Shown piece after piece: positions 1-5,249 of a DNA stretch of 5,249 bases. Location: assembly GCA_964428935.1 (NCBI GenBank), contig CAYSAG010000348.1, forward strand, positions 1 through 5,249, read 5' to 3'. The stretch comes from JAADHY01 sp964428935 (GTDB taxonomy: Bacteria > Planctomycetota > Planctomycetia > Planctomycetales > Planctomycetaceae). Positions within the stretch are counted from its first letter, which is position 1; each line of letters opens with the position of its first letter. The notes under the pieces are model-generated. The model saw nothing but the letters and a program-made list of their open reading frames with translations, made no database searches and was not told where the DNA came from. The translations under genes were made by a program, and so were the position numbers.

Positions 1-532
1 CTGGCCGCGGTCGTGTTTGTACCGGTGTCTCCCCGACTGGGCACCGGGTTGAGAAGCGTCTGGTTGGGGTGCCGGGGTGATCCGAAAACCAGTAGAAATT
101 CCGCTTTGGAGTCGGTAGCCTGAAATGGTCCGTGCGGGCCTCTCGCCTTTTCACTCGTTCTTGTCGGCTGGAATGAGAACGCTTTTCGCCGGCGTTTTGA
201 CGCAGACTGTGACGGTTCGGTGTGCAGACCAGCTGCGCTGTGATTGCTTTGGCGTGGCCGACAGTCCGTGTTGCGGAACGCGAAGTGGAGAAGTCGACTC
301 GGGGCCACATTCCGGGGAACGGACTTGCCGGAACGTGCTGCCCGACAAAATGACGCGACAACGACGGCCTTGAGGTCAGACGAACCGCCGCGACAGCAGC
401 GGCCGAGCGGGCGCGTCGGGTGAGCGCCCTTTTGCCGTGGAGCCGTTTGGGGCAGGCCGGCTGGTGGGGCAACCGGTCGTTGTGTTTGGCTTGCGGTAGG
501 ACCGTCGTCGGTTCTTTCTCGAGCGGCCGTTC
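1..532. other. No supported gene
   Basis: All short frames here have mixed codon use, several Cys codons and no ribosome site, unlike the downstream gene. One plus-strand frame is open from base 1 to a TGA at 121-123 and could be the tail of an upstream gene, but its codons do not resemble the giant gene. No convincing sigma-70 or sigma-54 promoter was seen; a TTGACG at 197-202 has no -10 partner. The segment is best read as an intergenic leader that should hold the promoter of the giant gene. Confidence 0.6.
22..47. other. Weak inverted repeat (possible hairpin)
   Basis: CCGGTG at 22-27 is the exact inverse of CACCGG at 42-47. The stem extends inward through two G-U pairs to about nine pairs with an eight-base loop. 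No T-run follows, so it is not a typical intrinsic terminator, and in GC-rich DNA such a repeat can arise by chance. Confidence 0.3.
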
Positions 533-540
533 AGGGAGGT
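533..540 (+). promoter_or_regulatory. Shine-Dalgarno for the giant gene
   Basis: AGGGAGGT ends four bases before ATG 545, so the GGAGG core lies five bases from the start. It is close to the anti-Shine-Dalgarno complement, which decides the start codon. Strong ribosome sites are not universal in planctomycetes, so this one is informative. Confidence 0.85.
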
Positions 541-544
541 TGCC

Positions 545-718
545 ATGTGGAGCTTACTCGGTCTTGTTCGTCGTGGCTCCGCGCTTCGTTTCGGGTGGGT
601 CGGTGGACCCCTTACTCGTCGTCGACGTTCCGCGCACCGACGCGGGGCACGGCGAGCGTGGCGGGAGGCGGCGACCCTTTCGGCGGTCGAGCTATTGGAA
701 GACCGCACGCTCCTTTCG
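545..718 (+). other. Arg-rich leader with planctomycete LEDRTLLS motif (residues 1-58)
   Basis: The first 47 residues hold about 14 arginines, including four in a row at 25-28, and no classical signal peptide with a clean hydrophobic core and cleavage site. They are followed by VELLEDRTLLS at 48-58. This corresponds to the LEPR-XLL type N-terminal motif known on many very large planctomycete secreted proteins, where it is thought to be a targeting or processing signal of unknown mechanism. The assignment to that group is by motif recognition; the export role is inference. Confidence 0.8.
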
Positions 719-3700
719 ACCAACCTGGAAATCACGCTCGACCCAATCTTCGACACCTTCGGCTTCCAGCCCGAGACCGTGCAGGCTTACCGGGTGGACG
801 CCACGGGCGAGTTCAAAGTTGCGTTGACTTCGATTTTCGACACGGGAGCCAGCGTCGTCACGTTCTCAGCCACCGACCAGCTTCTGTTCGACCCGCTTGG
901 CAATGGTCAAGGCATTCCCATTAAGGTTCCCGGAGGTGCGGAGGCGCAAGGCGTCGGCGGCCAGCTGACGGGAGACGTGTCCGAGCCGGGCACGATTTTC
1001 GTCGACGGAGCTCACGTCAGCGTTTACTCAATCGACAACATTCTGAACGGCGGCGGCGCGATTTTCTTCGACCAGTTGCGAGGAATCGGCACGGTCGACG
1101 ACCCGGCCGCCACGCCCACGCAGTTCCGCGGCGACGCGCTGTTCTCGGACCAAGACGGCGCCTACACCGGCTTTTCGGTGGCGTTTGTCACCGGCCCCGA
1201 CGCCGGACAAGTCCGGACAATTAGCAGCTACGACGGGACCACGCACCGCTTCACGCTCAGTTCGCCCTTGCCGTCGGCTCCCATTTCCGGCGACCAATTC
1301 CACGTCGTTGTGGACCAAGGCACCGTGACCGGCCCGTTCGTGGTCCCCGAGCTGGGAGGACAACTTCCGTCGCGGCTGCACGTGCCGGGCGACGCCAGCC
1401 TGAGCAACGTCGACGACCAGTACGTGGGACGGTACCTGGTCTTCACGTCGGGAGCTCTTCAGGGTGAAGCCCAACTGATTACCGACTACGACGGCTCGAC
1501 GCACACGTTCGAGGTGGCCTTGCCTTTCTCGCAGCGGCCACAGCCGGGCGACCGGTTCGACATTGTCGTAGGCACCGGCAGCAGCGCGGTCACACCGAAC
1601 GTTCAAGCTTTTGTCGGAACATTCGAGGGCAGCAAGTTCCTGCCGACCATTGCGGGAACGCCCATGCTCAACCCGTCGCCGTTGCACCCGAACGGGCTGG
1701 CATTGGAGGTGGCTCCGCAAGGCTTCTTGCTCGACCTGGGCGAATTGCTGGGCGACCTGTTCCCGGACGGCCTGTTCGACGGCATTACGTTGCCCATTCC
1801 CAGCGTGCGGTTCCGCGAGCCGGGCACGTCGTTGACCCGCACTGAGTCGTTCGAGGCAGAAGCGACGGTCGCGGACCCGTCGCCGACCGCCGACAGCTTT
1901 ACTGGAAGCAGCGAGCTGCTGGGCGACGACCCAATCTTCGACAACTTTTACGCCGGCTTCCACCTGCGGTTCCTGGACGGGGCTTTGGCCGGACAAGTGC
2001 GGCAAGTGGCCAGCTACGACCAGGCGACTCGTCGGTTCACCTTCGTCACACCGTTCCCCGCCGCTCCCGCAACGGGTGACCGGTTCGAACTGGTCCGCAT
2101 CAGCACCGACCCGGTCACGATTCCGCTGGAGCTGCTGGGCGAGGACAACCACCTCAACCCGGGCAACCTACCAACCGTCTCACCCAACCCCGTCAACACG
2201 CACGTGACGATTGCCGAAGGGCACTCGGTCGCCACCGGCACTGTGACGGCCGTGGTTTCGGGCTTGCAGTTCAGCGCAGACGCCGGGCTCAGCGACCAAG
2301 ACGACGCTTACAACGGCCTGGTCGTCCAAGTCACCTCTGGACCGCTGGCCGGACAGCGAGCGACCGTGGTCGACTACGTCGGCTCCACCCGGACCTTCAC
2401 GCTCGACCGCGCCTGGCCCTCCCCGTTCAACCCCGGCGACACCTTCGAACTGCTCCAAATGAACGCCCTGAACGACCAGGTCTTTCTGTTCGACACGGGC
2501 GCTCAAGTGAGCACCATTTCGGTCGACGAGGCCCTTCAGCTCGGCTTCGACCTGAACGCTCCCGAGTTCACCATTAGCGTGCAGGGAGCGGCCGGAGTGA
2601 CCAACGACCTGCCCGGTTTCACGTTGGACCAGTTGAGCGTCCCGACGGCCGACGGCGGCAGCCTGACCTTCTACAACGTGCCGGTCTTTGTGATTGACGT
2701 CGGCGAGGGCGTTCAGGGCCTCATGGGCATGAACCTGTTCAACAACGCGGCCACGTTTCTGTACGACCCGTTTGACCCCGTGGACGGCACGTCGGTCGAC
2801 GTGACGTTCTTTCTGCAGCGGGCCGAGGTGGCTCAGCAGCCAATCGACCCGAGCCAGCTGTCCGACTCGGAAGCCGCGCTGGTTCGGTCGCTTGTGGACG
2901 TCCTGCCGGCCGGGTTCGCGTGGACGGTCGGGCTGGGCGAGGTGCGACTGCCGTCCTTCGACCTGGGTGTCGACTTGAACCTCAGGCCGCTCAACGCCGA
3001 CGTCACCGGAACCGAAAACGGCCTACCCGTCGTCACGGCCACGCCCGGGCAGTCTTTGGTCTTCTCGGCCGACGTCCCGTCGTCCGTCGAACCCTTCGAC
3101 GCGTTTCAACTGGACTTCGGCGGCTCGAATTCCGCTCTGCTACTGCACGACTGGACTCCCGACCCGACGTGGGCGCCCACCGACGCCACGCTCCACTGGC
3201 CGGCTGACCCGGTCGTGTCGGGAACGGAATTCGAACTGGGCGCCGGAGCTCCGCCGACGTCGCTCGGCACGTTCGTCGTCGACGCCCCGCTCGTCCCCGG
3301 CGACTACCTGCTGACCGCCGACTCGCCCACCGGTGGCACCTTCTTCAAGCTGGTCGGTTCCACCGAGCACGCTCACGTGCAGGACTACGGAGCCACAATC
3401 GTTCGTGTGGTGGCGACCCCTCGACTCGAAATTGCCGACGTCCGGTTGGTGGAAACCGACAGCGGCCACACAACCGCGCAATTCGTCGTCACTTTGACCG
3501 GCCCCAGCGACGGAACCGTGACCGTCGACTACACCACGGAAGACGGAACGGCCACCGCTGCCGACGGCGACTACGTGCCAACCTCCGGAACCCTCACCTT
3601 CGACCCCGGCGTCACGCAGCAGACCATTTCCGTTCCGGTGGTCGGAGACACGCGTTCGGAAGCCGACGAAACCTTCACAGTCCGGCTTTCGAACGCGTCT

Positions 3701-5249
3701 CGGCAACGGCAGCCGCTGTTGCTGACTCCATGGGGCGACGTGTCGGCCGTCGCAACCGGCGACTGGCTGAACCCGACGTACCAATTGGAAGACCAGGCCG
3801 ACCCGGTCCTTCACGCCGGCACCTCGCCGCAACAGCGGGCGTTCGCAATGGAGTTTGACTTGCGAGCCGTTCCGCCCGGTGCCGCGGTCGTCTCGGCCAC
3901 ACTCACGCTGACCGAAACCGTCGACACCGTCGACCCGGGTGTGCTGCAGGCAGCCGTTTACGGCTACCCGGGCTACGGCGCAACCGACGCCAGCGGCGAC
4001 GGCGTCGTCGACGAAGCCGTCTTCCAAACGCTTCTGACGAACCAAGTCGGCTGGGTGGGAGACGGCAGCGTCGGTACGGAGTCGGTCGACGTCACGGCCT
4101 TCGTCACCGACCTGCTCAACAACGGCCAGTCGTTCGCGGGGTTTTACGTCGACTCGGCTTCGGGCGAGTACTACGTGCATTCCAGCGAAGCGGCCGACCC
4201 AGCCGTTCGCCCGCTGCTCACCATTCGGTTCGACCCAGCCGCCACGCCGGTCCAAATCAGCCGCGGCCGAGCAACGGCCACCATTCGCAACGACGACGCT
4301 CAAATCAGCGTCTTGGACCGCCAGCAGCCAGAAGGCGACAGCGGCTCGTCGGTCCTTCCCATTGTCGTACAACTGGACCACGCCAGCGCCCGCGAGGTGC
4401 GAGTGGACTACACGACGCAAACCGACGCGGCCGGCTCGTACCCCGCCACACCCGACACCGACTTCGCGCAAACCAGCGGTACGTTGGTTTTCGCCCCCGG
4501 TGAGACAACTCGAACCATTTTCGTTCCGCTCGCGGCCGACACGGTGCGTGAGCCGCACGAGACGTTCCTGGTCGAACTGTCGAACCCCGTCAACGCATCT
4601 CTGCTGGACGGCCAGGCGACGGCCACCATTCTGAACGACGACACGGCCGCTCTGGAAATCGGCCCAGCCGACTGGCCGGCCAGCGGCGGCTTGACGCTGC
4701 GCCGCGACGGCTCCAACCTGCTCGTCCTCGACTCGGCCACCGGCACCGCCGTTCGTCCGCCTGAAGACTTCACGTCGATTACCGTCGTGAACGTGTTGGG
4801 CCGGACCGACGCCGCCGACACCCTGACGCTCGACTTCGCAGGCGGTCCGCCCGTTCCCGTTCAAGGACTGAACTTCGACGGCGGCGCCGGAAGCGGAAAC
4901 GACTCGCTCCGGCTCGTGGGCGGAACGGCGACTTCGGTGGTCCACCAGTTTGCCGGCCCGGCGTCGGGTCGAGTCACCGTCGACGGCCGCTCCGTCGACT
5001 ACCAGAACCTGGAACCCATTGACGACCTGTTGACAGCCACTGACCGCACCTTCACGTTTGGCTCAGCCGACGACGTGGTCACTTTGTCTGACGACGCGAC
5101 GCCGAACGACGGCGTCTCGCAGGTGGCCAGCTTGGCGTCCAGCGAGCGGGTCCGGTTCGCTGCGCCCACGGCGACGCTGACGGTGAACCTTGGAGCCGGG
5201 CGGGACCGAGTGTACGTGGTCGGCCTCGACACCCAGTTCTCCGCCGGCT
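545..5249 (+). CDS. Giant secreted/surface protein with tandem aspartic-protease lobes and Calx-beta domains (3' end missing)
   Basis: The frame is open from ATG 545 to the window edge (at least 1568 residues). The start is chosen because a strong Shine-Dalgarno lies just upstream, an in-frame TAG at 497-499 closes the frame, and no other ATG, GTG or TTG lies between. Visible order: Arg-rich leader with LEDRTLLS (51-58); aspartic-protease-like lobe with DTGAS (99-103) and IAG (369-371); second lobe with DTGAQ (650-654) and LMG (726-728); four 63-residue modules at 194, 280, 456 and 576; unassigned beta-rich region (749-959); Calx-beta split by a DNRLRE-like insert (960-1251); second Calx-beta (1252-1366); repetitive C-terminal region. 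The protein has no Cys and only four Lys. From family knowledge, such planctomycete proteins are exported and large. Proteolytic activity is inferred from the paired catalytic motifs; the substrate is unknown and could include the protein itself. No neighbouring gene is visible, so no operon can be assigned. Confidence 0.93.
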   Translation, partial: MWSLLGLVRRGSALRFGWVGGPLTRRRRSAHRRGARRAWREAATLSAVELLEDRTLLSTNLEITLDPIFDTFGFQPETVQAYRVDATGEFKVALTSIFDTGASVVTFSATDQLLFDPLGNGQGIPIKVPGGAEAQGVGGQLTGDVSEPGTIFVDGAHVSVYSIDNILNGGGAIFFDQLRGIGTVDDPAATPTQFRGDALFSDQDGAYTGFSVAFVTGPDAGQVRTISSYDGTTHRFTLSSPLPSAPISGDQFHVVVDQGTVTGPFVVPELGGQLPSRLHVPGDASLSNVDDQYVGRYLVFTSGALQGEAQLITDYDGSTHTFEVALPFSQRPQPGDRFDIVVGTGSSAVTPNVQAFVGTFEGSKFLPTIAGTPMLNPSPLHPNGLALEVAPQGFLLDLGELLGDLFPDGLFDGITLPIPSVRFREPGTSLTRTESFEAEATVADPSPTADSFTGSSELLGDDPIFDNFYAGFHLRFLDGALAGQVRQVASYDQATRRFTFVTPFPAAPATGDRFELVRISTDPVTIPLELLGEDNHLNPGNLPTVSPNPVNTHVTIAEGHSVATGTVTAVVSGLQFSADAGLSDQDDAYNGLVVQVTSGPLAGQRATVVDYVGSTRTFTLDRAWPSPFNPGDTFELLQMNALNDQVFLFDTGAQVSTISVDEALQLGFDLNAPEFTISVQGAAGVTNDLPGFTLDQLSVPTADGGSLTFYNVPVFVIDVGEGVQGLMGMNLFNNAATFLYDPFDPVDGTSVDVTFFLQRAEVAQQPIDPSQLSDSEAALVRSLVDVLPAGFAWTVGLGEVRLPSFDLGVDLNLRPLNADVTGTENGLPVVTATPGQSLVFSADVPSSVEPFDAFQLDFGGSNSALLLHDWTPDPTWAPTDATLHWPADPVVSGTEFELGAGAPPTSLGTFVVDAPLVPGDYLLTADSPTGGTFFKLVGSTEHAHVQDYGATIVRVVATPRLEIADVRLVETDSGHTTAQFVVTLTGPSDGTVTVDYTTEDGTATAADGDYVPTSGTLTFDPGVTQQTISVPVVGDTRSEADETFTVRLSNASRQRQPLLLTPWGDVSAVATGDWLNPTYQLEDQADPVLHAGTSPQQRAFAMEFDLRAVPPGAAVVSATLTLTETVDTVDPGVLQAAVYGYPGYGATDASGDGVVDEAVFQTLLTNQVGWVGDGSVGTESVDVTAFVTDLLNNGQSFAGFYVDSASGEYYVHSSEAADPAVRPLLTIRFDPAATPVQISRGRATATIRNDDAQISVLDRQQPEGDSGSSVLPIVVQLDHASAREVRVDYTTQTDAAGSYPATPDTDFAQTSGTLVFAPGETTRTIFVPLAADTVREPHETFLVELSNPVNASLLDGQATATILNDDTAALEIGPADWPASGGLTLRRDGSNLLVLDSATGTAVRPPEDFTSITVVNVLGRTDAADTLTLDFAGGPPVPVQGLNFDGGAGSGNDSLRLVGGTATSVVHQFAGPASGRVTVDGRSVDYQNLEPIDDLLTATDRTFTFGSADDVVTLSDDATPNDGVSQVASLASSERVRFAAPTATLTVNLGAGRDRVYVVGLDTQFSAG
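1124..1312 (+). repeat. 63-residue module, copy 1 (residues 194-256)
   Basis: Counted from Tyr207, Gly lies at +2, +10 and +14, Tyr at +22, Thr at +26, Phe at +29, Gly-Asp at +42/+43 and Phe at +45. The same positions are kept in the other three copies with no gap. The pattern 'Tyr-x-Gly ... Gly-x-x-x-Gly-Gln ... Tyr-Asp-Gly ... Thr ... Phe' resembles a short beta-rich module I recall from phage tail and structural proteins. It interrupts protease lobe 1 between the flap-like stretch and the IAG segment. Confidence 0.8.
1382..1570 (+). repeat. 63-residue module, copy 2 (residues 280-342)
   Basis: It aligns without gaps to copy 1 through Tyr293, Gly295, Gly303, Gly307, Tyr315, Thr319, Phe322, Gly335-Asp336 and Phe338. 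The Gln after the third Gly is Glu308 here, unlike the other copies. It follows copy 1 after a 23-residue linker, and the two make one paired insertion in lobe 1. DNA identity between copies is clearly reduced, so the duplication is not recent. Confidence 0.8.
1910..2098 (+). repeat. 63-residue module, copy 3 (residues 456-518)
   Basis: Conserved positions are Tyr469, Gly471, Gly479, Gly483-Gln484, Tyr491, Thr495, Phe498, Gly511-Asp512 and Phe514, at the same offsets as in the other copies. It lies in the connection between the two protease lobes. The preceding stretch (about 431-455) is Ser/Thr/Ala-rich and looks like a linker. Confidence 0.8.
2102..2785 (+). other. Aspartic-protease-like lobe 2 (residues about 520-747), interrupted by module 4
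   Basis: VFLFDTGAQVSTIS (646-659) is a second complete Asp-Thr-Gly loop, with Asp650 as predicted catalytic residue. Downstream, GLMGMNLF (725-732) supplies the hydrophobic-hydrophobic-Gly motif in a form very like retropepsins ('hLGhxhL'). Spacing from DTG to this Gly is about 76 residues, normal for a retropepsin-like domain. Together with lobe 1 this gives two catalytic aspartates in one chain, the arrangement of bilobed pepsin-type enzymes. Lobe 2 matches the family better than lobe 1. Confidence 0.75.
2270..2458 (+). repeat. 63-residue module, copy 4 (residues 576-638)
   Basis: Conserved positions are Tyr589, Gly591, Gly599, Gly603-Gln604, Tyr611, Thr615, Phe618, Gly631-Asp632 and Phe634. 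This copy is closest to the phage-type version I recall, with GQRATVVDYVGSTRTFTLDR at 603-622 and Trp624. It ends 11 residues before the catalytic DTGAQ of lobe 2, so the module is inserted in the strand-loop region leading into the active site. Confidence 0.8.
2789..3421 (+). other. Unassigned beta-rich region (residues 749-959)
   Basis: I do not recognise a family with confidence. The first part (about 756-790) could be helical and contains an acidic SDSEAALVRSLVDVL stretch. The rest (about 800-957) alternates hydrophobic and polar residues as in a beta-sandwich, with DAFQLDFGGSNSALLLHDW near 849-867 and later GTFVVDAPLVPGDYLLT. A cohesin-like or other immunoglobulin-like sandwich is possible. 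It links the protease part to the Calx-beta part. Confidence 0.4.
3701..4252 (+). other. DNRLRE-like domain inserted in Calx-beta 1 (residues about 1053-1236)
   Basis: The core RAFAMEFDLRAVPPGAAVVSA (1099-1119) fits the DNRLRE pattern 'R-h-h-h-x-F-D-h-x-x-h-P-x-G-A-x-V-x-S-A', and the end SVDVTAFV (1180-1187) followed by YYVHSSEA (1210-1217) and VRPLLTIRF (1221-1229) fits its closing strands. These beta-rich domains occur in secreted bacterial proteins, often with carbohydrate-active modules. The canonical N-terminal start is not well conserved, so a divergent relative is possible. Confidence 0.6.
3986..4021 (+). other. Degenerate EF-hand-like loop (residues 1148-1159)
   Basis: The loop DASGDGVVDEAV has Asp at position 1, Ser at 3, Asp-Gly at 5-6, Val at 8 and Asp at 9, as in EF-hand/dockerin calcium loops. 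Position 12 is Val1159 instead of Glu or Asp, so it is incomplete. It lies inside the DNRLRE-like insert. Calcium binding is possible but unproven. Confidence 0.4.
4298..4642 (+). other. Calx-beta domain 2 (residues 1252-1366)
   Basis: This is an uninterrupted domain of about 115 residues, a normal length for the family. It shows VDYTTQ (1287-1292), DTDF (1304-1307), SGTLVFAPGE (1311-1320), EPHETFLVELSNP (1336-1348) and the closing strand ATATILNDD (1358-1366). The closing DNA (4619-4642) matches 22 of 24 bases of the closing strand of Calx-beta 1 (4274-4297), which confirms where domain 1 resumes after its insert. Asp1288, Asp1304, Asp1306 and Glu1339 are candidate Ca2+ ligands. Confidence 0.88.
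4643..5249 (+). other. C-terminal repetitive beta region, cut by window end (residues 1367-1568+)
   Basis: The region begins LTLRRDGSNLLVLDSATG and contains a single RTX-like glycine/aspartate stretch, GGAGSGNDSLRL (1446-1457), then YQNLEP (1486-1491) and LTVNLGAGRDRVYVVGLD (1545-1562). I recognise this style from the C-terminal halves of giant planctomycete proteins, where it often precedes haemolysin-type calcium-binding repeats. It is not a confident Pfam-level assignment. The gene continues beyond the window. Confidence 0.5.

Larger units (their letters stand above)
782..1834 (+). other. Aspartic-protease-like lobe 1 (residues about 80-430), interrupted by modules 1 and 2
   Basis: The segment IFDTGASVVTFS (97-108) matches the catalytic Asp-Thr-Gly loop of pepsin/retropepsin-fold proteases, with hydrophobic residues before Asp99 and a small residue after Gly101. 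The second hallmark, two hydrophobic residues then Gly, is plausibly IAG at 369-371 within TIAGTPML, which resembles the usual retropepsin 'LG-x-x-hL' segment. Between them sit a glycine-rich flap-like stretch (124-140) and two inserted 63-residue modules, so the lobe is far longer than the roughly 100-130 residues of a single retropepsin. Fold assignment rests on these motifs alone. Confidence 0.65.
3422..4297 (+). other. Calx-beta domain 1, split by an inserted domain (residues 960-1052 and 1237-1251)
   Basis: The N-terminal part shows the Calx-beta series: VDYTTEDGTATAADGDY (994-1010), SGTLTF (1014-1019), and DETFTVRLSNAS (1041-1052). Asp995, Asp1000, Asp1007, Asp1009, Asp1041 and Glu1042 are candidate Ca2+ ligands. 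The expected last strand, which normally follows within about 10-20 residues, appears only at 1240-1251 as RGRATATIRNDD. About 184 residues of another domain lie between. Calx-beta domains bind calcium and are common in extracellular adhesion proteins. Confidence 0.82.

Noticed and set aside
22..47. Rho-independent terminator for an upstream gene
   Set aside because: A short stem is possible, but no T-run follows and no upstream gene is evident. It is kept only as a weak inverted repeat.
197..202. TTGACG as a possible -35 element
   Set aside because: At 16-18 bases downstream there is no TATAAT-like sequence, so it is likely chance.
125..373. A plus-strand 82-codon frame upstream of the gene
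   Set aside because: It has mixed third positions, six Cys codons, no Shine-Dalgarno and no recognisable family; the overlapping minus-strand frame at 151-348 is no better.
420..924. Plus-strand frames at 420-827 and 547-924 overlapping the gene start
   Set aside because: Both are out of frame with the LEDRTLLS-containing gene, and the well-placed ribosome site serves ATG 545.
1028..2152. A 374-codon open frame on the minus strand
   Set aside because: It is antisense to the protease lobes and modules, with no domain, no ribosome site of note and shadow-type composition.
1124..2458. CRISPR array or recent tandem duplication from the regularly patterned modules
   Set aside because: The similarity is at protein level with clear DNA divergence, spacing is uneven (86, 176 and 120 residues) and the reading frame is continuous.
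4274..4642. Direct DNA repeat or mobile element ends (22 of 24 bases matching at 4274-4297 and 4619-4642)
   Set aside because: Both copies encode the conserved closing strand of a Calx-beta domain, so the match is explained by homologous domains.
3140..4945. A 601-codon open frame on the minus strand
   Set aside because: It lies wholly antisense to the giant gene, whose domains are recognisable. The product is a low-complexity Arg/Gly/Val-rich string without any known motif. It is open because the sense gene rarely uses codons that make antisense stops.

Overview
The window looks like planctomycete DNA (Planctomycetota, probably a Pirellulales-type lineage). The main clue is the N-terminal LEDRTLLS motif after an arginine-rich leader, a hallmark of giant secreted or surface proteins in that phylum. 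Calx-beta domains, a DNRLRE-like domain and GC-rich coding with strongly C-ending Asp codons agree with this. No ribosomal, tRNA, mobile-element or CRISPR signal was found.

Layout: bases 1 to about 532 contain no gene I can support, only a weak inverted repeat near the left edge. A strong Shine-Dalgarno sequence (533-540) then leads into one very large plus-strand gene that starts at ATG 545 and is still open at base 5249. At least 1568 codons are present and the C-terminus is missing. I translated the frame codon by codon and found no stop.

The protein reads as a modular extracellular enzyme or adhesin. In order it has: an Arg-rich leader with LEDRTLLS (residues 1-58); two aspartic-protease-like lobes, each with an intact DTGA motif (Asp99 and Asp650) and a later hydrophobic-hydrophobic-Gly motif; four copies of one 63-residue beta-rich module placed within and between those lobes; an unassigned beta-rich region (about 749-959); a Calx-beta domain split by a DNRLRE-like domain; a second, uninterrupted Calx-beta domain; and a C-terminal region of the repetitive type seen in planctomycete giant proteins, cut by the window end.

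Two signals stand out. The first is the bilobed aspartic protease with four phage-structural-protein-like modules in its loops. The second is strand-symmetric word avoidance: in the whole window GAT/ATC occurs almost only inside GATT/AATC (19 of 22 by hand count). All of roughly 135 Asp codons are GAC, while Ile prefers ATT except after an A.
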